From UBA3263 sp964508865 (lineage in GTDB: Bacteria > Bacteroidota > Bacteroidia > Bacteroidales > Muribaculaceae), in the NCBI GenBank assembly GCA_964508865.1, contig CAZDVP010000017.1, positions 1 to 22,336 on the forward strand: a stretch of 22,336 nt of DNA, given 5' to 3'. Below the pieces are notes generated by a model. The model was given only the letters and a program-made list of their open reading frames with translations, did not search any database and was not told where the DNA came from. Shown one piece after another: positions 1 through 4,604 of the stretch. The stretch's first letter is position 1; each line of letters opens with the position of its first letter. A program made the position numbers and the translations under genes.

Positions 1-503
1 GCGCAATCTACTCCGCCCCCCACGGCGTAGTTTCCATGAGCCGCGAACTCGAAGGCCTCGTTGAAACCTCGACCAACCTCGCCTCCGTTAAAATGAAAGG
101 CAACGACCAGATCGTAGTCACCACCTCGCAGCGCTCCAGCGTCGACTCCCGCAAATGGGACATCGCCGACCAGGTCGAAGCCCACTTCCAGCTCGCCGGC
201 GCAAAGGTTGAACATGGCGAAGGCTACCCCGGCTGGGCTCCCAACATGAACTCGCGCATCATGCACGTTATCGAAGACGCCTACACCGAACTCTACGGCG
301 AAAAGCCCATCATCACCGCAATCCACGCCGGCCTCGAATGCGGCCTGCTGCTGGAGCGCTACCCCAACCTCGACATGGCATCGTTCGGCCCCACCCTGCG
401 CGGAGTCCACTCCCCCAGCGAACGCATGCAAATTTCAACCGTTGCCCGCTTCTGGGATCAGCTCAAGCTCATCCTCAAAAAAGTGGCCGACCTTAAAAAG
501 TAA
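1..503 (+). CDS. pepD: Aminoacyl-histidine dipeptidase / cytosol non-specific dipeptidase, C-terminal part (5' truncated by window)
   Basis: This is the C-terminal third of a PepD-type M20 metallopeptidase, which cleaves unblocked dipeptides such as Xaa-His in the cytoplasm. The open frame enters from the left edge (first full codon at base 3, reading AIYSAPHGVVSM) and stops at 501-503; the internal ATG at 36 is not the start. Family hallmarks are GLVETSTNLASV, the metal-site segment IHAGLECG and the tail SFGPTLRGVHSPSER, which carries a conserved His ligand of the dizinc centre. About 167 residues are visible out of roughly 485 usual for the family. The N-terminal catalytic half lies outside the window. 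A possible muramidase start follows 7 bp after the stop, so the two may be co-transcribed. Identification is secure from the C-terminal motifs. Confidence 0.93.
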   Translation, partial: AIYSAPHGVVSMSRELEGLVETSTNLASVKMKGNDQIVVTTSQRSSVDSRKWDIADQVEAHFQLAGAKVEHGEGYPGWAPNMNSRIMHVIEDAYTELYGEKPIITAIHAGLECGLLLERYPNLDMASFGPTLRGVHSPSERMQISTVARFWDQLKLILKKVADLKK

Positions 504-510
504 AACCGAC

Positions 511-1254
511 TTGAAGGGCACAACCCTTGTCAGCAAACTCTCGCGCCGATGCGCCCCCCTAATCTTAGGGGGCGCACTGGCGCTTTTGCTTTCGGGGTCA
601 ATCGGCGCCAACCAGCCTGCCGACTCCCTGGCCCCGCCCGCCCGCACCGACTCGCTGCGCTACCTGGCCCTGACCGACGCCGACTTCCGCAGCGTTGCTC
701 AGCAGCTCGACATCCCCGTGGCCGCAATACGCGCCGTGGTCGACATCGAAGCCGGCCCCCGCGGCAAAGGCTTCAACCCCGACCACACACCCATCATAAA
801 CTTCGACCTCTCCATGTTTCGCCAGGCCGCACGCCGCCGCGGCATCGACCTGAGCAAATACACAAAAAAATACCCGGTTGTTTTCCAACCCCTCAACCGA
901 AAAAAATACGGCTCCACCCATGCCGCGCAATACGCCCGCCTCGACGCCGCCCTCAAAATCGACACCGTTGCCGCCCTCGAAGGCACCTTCTGGGGAATGT
1001 TTCAGATCGGCGGCTTCAACTGGAAACTATGCGGCTGCTCATCAGTCAGGGAATTCACCCAGATGATGTGCCATAGCGAATACGACCAGCTCGAACTCTT
1101 TGGCCGCTTCCTGACCGGACGCGGACTCGACAAATACATCCGCAACCGCCAGTGGGCCCAGTTCGCCCTGCGCTACAACGGCCCCGGCTACCGCAAACGC
1201 GCCTACGACACCCGCATGGCCGCCGCCTTCGCCCGCCACTCCTCCGCCAATTAG
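511..1254 (+). CDS. Secreted N-acetylmuramidase-family (DUF3380) peptidoglycan hydrolase
   Basis: The product matches the N-acetylmuramidase (DUF3380) family of lysozyme-like enzymes. Seen in order, numbering from TTG 511: a basic start and hydrophobic signal segment at about residues 12-34 ending GSIGA; the catalytic-type acidic residue Glu80 in VVDIEAG; TVAALEGTFWGMFQIGGFNW; a Cys-Gly-Cys segment followed by SVREF; and the tail RYNGPGYRKRAYDTRMAAAFA. The family often has FE where this protein has FD (Asp99). No in-frame ATG precedes the domain. An upstream TTG at 442 would lie inside pepD, so I prefer TTG 511: it sits 7 bp after the pepD stop and begins right before a proper signal peptide, giving 247 residues. 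The role is probably cell-wall cleavage in the periplasm. It could be a domesticated phage-type endolysin, but no phage genes adjoin it. Confidence 0.82.
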   Translation: MKGTTLVSKLSRRCAPLILGGALALLLSGSIGANQPADSLAPPARTDSLRYLALTDADFRSVAQQLDIPVAAIRAVVDIEAGPRGKGFNPDHTPIINFDLSMFRQAARRRGIDLSKYTKKYPVVFQPLNRKKYGSTHAAQYARLDAALKIDTVAALEGTFWGMFQIGGFNWKLCGCSSVREFTQMMCHSEYDQLELFGRFLTGRGLDKYIRNRQWAQFALRYNGPGYRKRAYDTRMAAAFARHSSAN

Positions 1255-1274
1255 CAATTAGTAATCTACTGGGA

Positions 1275-1295
1275 GTGAGGGCGTCTCGCCCTCAC
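1275..1295. repeat. Short perfect GC-rich hairpin (REP-like)
   Basis: GTGAGGGCG (1275-1283), loop TCT, CGCCCTCAC (1287-1295): a perfect 9-bp inverted repeat 20 bp after the muramidase stop. No T-run follows it on the plus strand, so it is not a canonical intrinsic terminator. It may still stabilise the 3' end of the pepD-muramidase mRNA, or belong to the cluster of GC-rich palindromes that follows. Confidence 0.6.
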
Positions 1296-1305
1296 GACTC
1301 CGTCG

Positions 1306-1352
1306 CCCCCCACCGCACCCGCGCGCCGTCGGCGCGGGGCGCGGTGGGGGGG
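1306..1352. repeat. GC-rich imperfect palindrome, copy 1
   Basis: Outer arms CCCCCCACCGC (1306-1316) and GCGGTGGGGGG (1341-1351) are perfectly complementary. Inner arms CCCGCGC (1318-1324) and GCGCGGG (1332-1338) are too. The result is an almost fully paired stem of about 47 nt with a seven-base loop. The same element starts copy 2 at 1954. No adjacent T-run suggests a terminator. It behaves like the left border of the repeated unit. Confidence 0.8.
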
Positions 1353-1379
1353 TGGGCGTGTGGTTGGTCCTTCATTTTT

Positions 1380-1399
1380 CGTCGGGCCGAGGCCCGACG
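1380..1399. repeat. REP-like hairpin CGTCGGGCC/GGCCCGACG, copy 1
   Basis: A perfect 9-bp inverted repeat with a GA centre. The same stem with an AA centre lies at 2029-2048 in copy 2. A degenerate third one (one stem mismatch, followed by T6) is at 1912-1931. Three occurrences in 0.7 kb suggest a family of short interspersed palindromes in this genome. Confidence 0.75.
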
Positions 1400-1503
1400 C
1401 TACCACTCTATCGACCCGCTCCGCGGGCCTCCTTAACTCATATAAGTTTGTCTTCGGGTGAAAATCCTATTAAATTCTACGGTTTCAGTCCTCATTGGCT
1501 TCG

Positions 1504-1511
1504 TAACTTTG
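1504..1511 (+). promoter_or_regulatory. Bacteroidota -7 promoter box for ncRNA copy 1
   Basis: TAACTTTG matches the Bacteroides primary-sigma -7 consensus TAnnTTTG exactly. A TTTC at 1483-1486 lies 17 bp upstream and is only a weak -33 candidate. Transcription would start at about 1514-1520, just where the predicted folded RNA begins. A second perfect -7-like box, TAAGTTTG (1443-1450), occurs in copy 1 but is changed to TTAGTTTG in copy 2. Confidence 0.6.
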
Positions 1512-1776
1512 CGGCATCGGAAACGAGCAGCGCCGTTCACTGCTTGGCTCAGCGGAGCCCATCAACGACGGCAAAACGAACCTTGAAAAGACTGACCCAT
1601 ACGATTCCGGGCGAGCTAATAACAGGTTGCCCACCACCGCGCCCGAGGAAGGCCTCGCCGCATACCTCAGGTTTGAACTGCTTAGGGAGGCAACTCAAAC
1701 CGCAGCCGCTATAGCCGGATTGGGCCCCGGCCATAGTGGCATAAAGCTCCGCAGCCACCGGCCGCGGAGCTTTTTC
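1512..1776 (+). ncRNA. Predicted structured non-coding RNA, copy 1 (family unknown)
   Basis: A stretch of about 260 nt lies between a TAnnTTTG box and an intrinsic terminator and can form a dense series of local stems. In order: a GAAA tetraloop hairpin (TCG 1517-1519 / CGA 1524-1526); a stem GCCGT 1532-1536 / ACGGC 1568-1572 capped by GGCTC-AGCG-GAGCC (1546-1559); CGGGCG 1608-1613 / CGCCCG 1640-1645; GAGG-AAGG-CCTC (1645-1656, sharing base 1645 with the previous stem); GGTTTGA 1670-1676 / TCAAACC 1695-1701 with an inner stem; and GCCGCTAT-A-GCCGG (1705-1718) / CCGGC-C-ATAGTGGC (1727-1740). AACCT (1579-1583) can pair with AGGTT (1624-1628) inside the third loop, a possible pseudoknot. I do not see the RNase P, tmRNA, SRP or 6S signatures. 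Open frames across it are short and lack family features. Function unknown. Confidence 0.65.
1743..1775 (+). terminator. Intrinsic terminator of ncRNA copy 1
   Basis: AAAGCTCCGC (1743-1752) pairs perfectly with GCGGAGCTTT (1764-1773) around an 11-nt loop and runs into TTTTT (1771-1775), then CTT. This is a textbook Rho-independent terminator on the plus strand. Confidence 0.85.
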
Positions 1777-1953
1777 TTAAAAAAAGGAATCAACATCAAT
1801 ATTAACAATATATTCCATATCGCAAAGATTGCAATTTTTCAACATTTACGCAAGTTGACTTATAATTGCATTGGCGACAAAGGCCAGCAGACCGGGCCGG
1901 CAGAATAATAGCGTCGGGCCAAGGCCAGACGTTTTTTCGCCGCTTCCTCTCTT
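1777..1953 (+). other. Linker between the two repeat copies, with a terminator-like degenerate hairpin
   Basis: No gene is visible here. Positions 1777-1910 are AT-rich and unlike either repeat. At 1912-1931 a degenerate copy of the REP-like stem (CGTCGGGCC, AA, GGCCAGACG; one mismatch) is followed by TTTTTT (1932-1937). It could act as a second plus-strand terminator between the two RNA copies. Confidence 0.5.
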
Positions 1954-2152
1954 CCCCCCACCGCACCCGCGCGCCGTCGGCGCGGGGCGCGGTGGGGGGG
2001 ATGGGCGTGTGGTTGGTCCTTCATTTTTCGTCGGGCCAAGGCCCGACGCTACCACTCTATCGACCCGCTCCGCGGGCCTCCTTAACTCATATTAGTTTGT
2101 CTTCGGGTGAAAAACCTCTTAAATTCTACGGTTTCAGTCCTCATTGGCTTCG

Positions 2153-2160
2153 TAACTTTG
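2153..2160 (+). promoter_or_regulatory. Bacteroidota -7 promoter box for ncRNA copy 2
   Basis: TAACTTTG, identical in sequence and position to the box of copy 1. It is preserved although the leader upstream has diverged between copies. Confidence 0.6.
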
Positions 2161-2424
2161 CGGCATCGGAAACGAGCAGCGCCGTTCACTGCTTGGCTCA
2201 GCGGAGCCCATCAACGACGGCAAAACGAACCTTGAAAAGACTGACCCATACGATTCCGGGCGAGCTAATAACAGGTTGCCCACCACCGCGCCCGAGGAAG
2301 GCCTCGCCGCATACCTCAGGTTTGAACTGCTTAGGGAGGCAACTCAAACCGCAGCCGCTATAGCCGGATTGGGCCCCGGCCATAGTGGCATAAAGCTCCG
2401 CAGCCACCGGCCGCGGAGCTTTTC
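2161..2424 (+). ncRNA. Predicted structured non-coding RNA, copy 2 (family unknown)
   Basis: By eye identical to the RNA core of copy 1, with the same stems shifted by 649 bp. These include GGTTTGA/TCAAACC (2319-2325 / 2344-2350) and the long terminal hairpin (2354-2389). It has its own -7 box and its own terminator, so both copies look transcribable. The next feature downstream is the AT-rich intergenic region before the lipoprotein gene. Confidence 0.65.
2392..2423 (+). terminator. Intrinsic terminator of ncRNA copy 2
   Basis: Same stem as in copy 1, AAAGCTCCGC (2392-2401) with GCGGAGCTTT (2413-2422), followed by TTTTCTTTTTG. Confidence 0.83.
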
Positions 2425-2552
2425 TTTTTGTTCCCGGGAGCAATTTACGCGCAATTTTCGTTGCCAAATTCCCACTGTCAAAATAATAAATTTTTAACAT
2501 CCATAACCCCATAATACAAAGAGATTTAGTCAACGCTTGTCAACAAAAATAA

Positions 2553-2584
2553 TTTGGTACTTGAGCAAATAAAGCCGAACTTTG
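2553..2584 (+). promoter_or_regulatory. Promoter of the lipoprotein gene (TTTG-N20-GAACTTTG)
   Basis: TTTG (2553-2556) and GAACTTTG (2577-2584) are separated by 20 bp, the usual Bacteroides -33/-7 spacing; the -7 box deviates only in its first base (G for T). Just upstream, GTCAAC occurs twice (2529-2534 and 2539-2544), one helical turn apart, a possible activator site. At the likely transcript start a perfect 9-bp stem GTAGCATTT (2587-2595) / AAATGCTAC (2606-2614) would form a 5' hairpin on the mRNA. The start codon follows at 2646. Confidence 0.6.
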
Positions 2585-2586
2585 CA

Positions 2587-2614
2587 GTAGCATTTCACGT
2601 GAATTAAATGCTAC
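2587..2614 (+). promoter_or_regulatory. 5' UTR hairpin of the lipoprotein mRNA
   Basis: GTAGCATTT and AAATGCTAC form a perfect 9-bp stem around a 10-nt loop (CACGTGAATT). It begins 3 bp after the -7 box, so it would lie at the very 5' end of the transcript. It could protect the mRNA or be a DNA operator; the sequence does not decide between these. Confidence 0.5.
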
Positions 2615-2645
2615 GAAAATTTTATCAAATTTCAATTTAATTATT

Positions 2646-3626
2646 ATGTTTAAACCTATTTATTACATTACCTCTGCTCTCTTATTTGGCGCTGCATGTC
2701 TTAGCTACAGTTGCTCTTCAAACTTCAGCGAACCACAGACGAATCCTCCGGCACAGGCCGAAGACGAAATATTGTCAGTGTTTCTTGACCTTAACAAATC
2801 ATTTAAACCCGAAGTCCAAAGTAGAAGCGAATCTTTTGATAAGGGACTCGCAATCGTTCTTGCAGACGCTTTTGGCGCGAAAGAAGGGTCCTGGTTCGGA
2901 TGTAAAGTCGGGAAATTTTTTGGACCAAAGGGAGTTATTGTAGGTGGAGTTGCAGGTGCCACTATCTTTGGCGCAGCAGCATCTTATGTGGCATATAAAG
3001 AGAAGTATTCCAATAACTCTCAACTTCTCAGCATTACTTCGCAAAAATCTGAATATCCTGAACAAGTTGCATTTTGTGAAGGATATGCTATTGCAGAAAA
3101 ATCTATAGTATATAATGATTACGCCGTGGGAGTATCACTTGGGTTAGATTCCGCGTCTACAAAAATAGGCATTCTACACAATAAAGTTTTAGATTTAGTA
3201 GAAACTTCTACCGAAATTTTCACAGATACGGATTATACCTCAAATTTAGACAGCATGCAAAGAGAAATTGTTTTCTCCCCGGATTTTATTGCCGAATATC
3301 AATCAATCATAACTGGCACTAAACAGGATGAAATAAGGCATAAAACAATAAGTGATCAAATTATGGACTTATTCTGCGAAGCTGTTTCGGAATCATGCGC
3401 ATCTAAAGAGGATTTGCACAACATTATTAAACAGTATAAGATAAAGATTCACGAACTCGCAATTTATGGTTATGATGATACTGTAGAACGCGACCAAGAT
3501 GGAAATTTGATTATCCACAAAGAATATCTACCTTTGGATGAAGTGGAACAACTATACGTAGGTCTTGCTGTTGCCGCATACAGCTTTGATTATTGGTCAT
3601 CGATTTTATCTTCGTCGAATGAATAA
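2646..3626 (+). CDS. Glycine-rich lipoprotein of unknown function
   Basis: I do not recognise a named family. The 326-residue product starts with a lipoprotein signal (hydrophobic residues 5-20, lipobox-like LSYSC with Cys23, then SSN), so it is probably anchored in the outer membrane or periplasm. Residues about 72-116 form a Gly/Ala-rich segment with small-residue repeats (ADAFGAKEG, then GGVAGATIFGAAASY), reminiscent of the glycine-zipper-like stretches in uncharacterised Bacteroidales proteins and class II bacteriocins. The remaining 200 residues are acidic and helix-rich with no visible catalytic motif. The end reads GLAVAAYSFDYWSSI. The gene is visibly more AT-rich than the housekeeping genes around it and has its own promoter and a strong downstream hairpin. 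It looks like a single-gene accessory cassette. A bacteriocin-like or surface role is conceivable but unproven. Confidence 0.8.
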   Translation: MFKPIYYITSALLFGAACLSYSCSSNFSEPQTNPPAQAEDEILSVFLDLNKSFKPEVQSRSESFDKGLAIVLADAFGAKEGSWFGCKVGKFFGPKGVIVGGVAGATIFGAAASYVAYKEKYSNNSQLLSITSQKSEYPEQVAFCEGYAIAEKSIVYNDYAVGVSLGLDSASTKIGILHNKVLDLVETSTEIFTDTDYTSNLDSMQREIVFSPDFIAEYQSIITGTKQDEIRHKTISDQIMDLFCEAVSESCASKEDLHNIIKQYKIKIHELAIYGYDDTVERDQDGNLIIHKEYLPLDEVEQLYVGLAVAAYSFDYWSSILSSSNE

Positions 3627-3659
3627 TTATCAGTAACAAATACATTACTAACGAATCTA

Positions 3660-3699
3660 CAACATTGCGAAGTTTTTTTCAATTAACTTCGCAATGTTG
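3660..3699. terminator. Perfect 15-bp inverted repeat after the lipoprotein gene
   Basis: CAACATTGCGAAGTT (3660-3674) and AACTTCGCAATGTTG (3685-3699) are perfectly complementary around a T-rich 10-nt loop, 33 bp after the stop. It probably ends the lipoprotein transcript or protects its 3' end. No T-run follows the stem, so it is not a classical intrinsic terminator. It also lies just upstream of the next promoter and could be an operator. Confidence 0.5.
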
Positions 3700-3707
3700 A
3701 ATCAGAA

Positions 3708-3739
3708 TTTGGAAAAATCATCAAACAACACGAAATTTG
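3708..3739 (+). promoter_or_regulatory. Promoter of the four-TM protein gene (TTTG-N20-GAAATTTG)
   Basis: TTTG (3708-3711) and GAAATTTG (3732-3739) with a 20-bp spacer. The -7 box again carries G in place of the first T and is followed by CAG, as in the lipoprotein promoter (GAAnTTTGCAG in both). The start codon lies 22 bp downstream. Confidence 0.58.
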
Positions 3740-3761
3740 CAGAAAGTAAATAGCGAATATT

Positions 3762-4595
3762 ATGAGAGAGATTTTTGAGAAAGAGAGTTACGCAGGCCAG
3801 TGCTTTTTTGTTATTTGCGGCCTTGCTCCGCTGGTAGCCCTGAGCTTGATTTATGGCGGCAGAATGAGCGGCGTGGCTGCCATAGTGGCAGCATTGTTCC
3901 TGCTCGGAGCAATCGGCTCGATGTTCCTTAAGAATAAGGAGTGCCCTCGACCGATGCGCGATATTATTTATAGTTTAATCACTACCTATCTTTTCTTTGT
4001 GCTCCCGCCGATAATCGCCATTTATGCCGGTAGCCAAACATATGTAGCGTTGTGGTTCGGACTCGGCATGATGGCGGTATCGCTAATCAGCTGCCTATTA
4101 GATGAAAAACAGAGGCGTGAAACAACCGCGAATATTGAAACCGTGCAGGCCATGAAATCAGAAGCGGCCGACCATTCGCAATTAGTAGAGTCGCTGTTTG
4201 AAGACAAATGGAAGGTGGTTAACAAACTGTGTAAGATATACTATGAAAAAAGCGAATCAACCGGAGCAATGAAGCTGATTGTTCGCGATATTGAAGAAGT
4301 GCTCAAGGGGCTTCAAACTCCTGAAAGCATTGCCGACATTCTGGCAACGACCGACCGCTGCCTGAACGGAGCAATCACTCAGCTGCGCGAAGAATGCCCG
4401 TTCCTAAAGGAACAGGACATTGAATTCATCGGCCTGATACACTCAGGGCTGTCGGTTCGGGCCGTTTGCTATATCTGCGACCTGCGCAAGGCTAACTATT
4501 ATCAGAAAAAGAACCGGCTGATGAGTCGCATCGCAGAGTCGGACGCTCCTCATAAGCAGCTCTTTATCGAGCGACTGGCCAAATTCACCAGATGA
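3762..4595 (+). CDS. Four-TM membrane protein with C-terminal helix-turn-helix-like cytoplasmic tail
   Basis: Function unknown. The 277-residue protein has four hydrophobic segments at about residues 14-32, 37-56, 68-90 and 93-112. A charged, probably helical linker (about 113-215) follows, then a C-terminal segment of about 60 residues containing FLKEQDIEFIGLIHSGLSVR and the downstream CDLRKANYYQKKNRLMSRI. That tail has the pattern of the C-terminal helix-turn-helix region in many Bacteroidota regulators (acidic helix, GLS turn, then a Tyr/Lys/Arg-rich helix ending in RI). I infer a membrane-tethered DNA-binding or signalling protein; binding itself is not shown. It has its own promoter. Its stop lies 9 bp from the convergent alcohol dehydrogenase stop, with no room for a separate terminator. 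Base composition lies between the AT-rich lipoprotein gene and the GC-rich backbone. Confidence 0.78.
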   Translation: MREIFEKESYAGQCFFVICGLAPLVALSLIYGGRMSGVAAIVAALFLLGAIGSMFLKNKECPRPMRDIIYSLITTYLFFVLPPIIAIYAGSQTYVALWFGLGMMAVSLISCLLDEKQRRETTANIETVQAMKSEAADHSQLVESLFEDKWKVVNKLCKIYYEKSESTGAMKLIVRDIEEVLKGLQTPESIADILATTDRCLNGAITQLREECPFLKEQDIEFIGLIHSGLSVRAVCYICDLRKANYYQKKNRLMSRIAESDAPHKQLFIERLAKFTR

Positions 4596-4604
4596 GCGGG
4601 GGAA

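Larger units (their letters stand above)
1306..1776 (+). repeat. Long direct repeat, copy 1 (about 470 bp: palindromes + promoter + structured RNA + terminator)
   Basis: This unit recurs at 1954-2424. The offset is 648 bp before position 1353 and 649 bp after it, because copy 2 has one extra A. Its order is: large GC-rich palindrome, REP-like hairpin (1380-1399), small hairpin CCCGC-TCC-GCGGG (1415-1427), AT-rich leader, -7 box, structured core, terminator. By eye the copies differ at five or so sites, all before about position 1475: the inserted A, one hairpin-loop base, and three or so bases in the leader. From there to the terminator T-run I see no difference. There is no transposase and no target-site duplication at either end. 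Confidence 0.9.
1954..2424 (+). repeat. Long direct repeat, copy 2
   Basis: Second copy of the unit at 1306-1776. It begins with the same 47-nt palindrome (1954-2000), then an extra A, the hairpin at 2029-2048 (loop AA instead of GA) and CCCGC-TCC-GCGGG at 2064-2076. It ends in the same terminator with a shorter first T-run (TTTT C TTTTT). Beyond about 2424 the sequence no longer matches the flank of copy 1. Confidence 0.9.

Noticed and set aside
442..510. Longer muramidase start at TTG 442
   Set aside because: It would overlap pepD by about 60 bp and put a charged, serine-rich stretch before the signal peptide.
1434..1449. AACT-N6-AGTT in the RNA leaders as a BlaI-type operator
   Set aside because: The spacing differs from the blaI operators (AACTAA-N5-TTAGTT), and its centre is not preserved between the two copies.
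1512..1776. RNase P RNA, tmRNA, SRP RNA or 6S RNA
   Set aside because: The RNase P segments GAGGAAAGTCC and ACAGAA, a tRNA-like tmRNA end, the SRP GGAAGGAAGCAGCC-type tip and the 6S rod with central bubble are all not found. GAGGAAGG at 1645-1652 resembles RNase P only superficially.
1861..1880. TTGACT/TATAAT-like sequence in the linker as a sigma70-type promoter
   Set aside because: The two elements abut without a spacer, and Bacteroidota use a different consensus.
1306..2424. The duplicated unit as an insertion sequence or CRISPR array
   Set aside because: No transposase frame, terminal inverted repeats or target-site duplication is seen, and two ~470-bp copies with a long unique linker are not CRISPR repeats and spacers.
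1352..2533. Open frames of 70-165 codons across both repeat copies
   Set aside because: They occur in several frames on both strands of the same RNA-like core, have no start context or family features, and cross the palindromes and terminators; they are by-products of GC-rich sequence.
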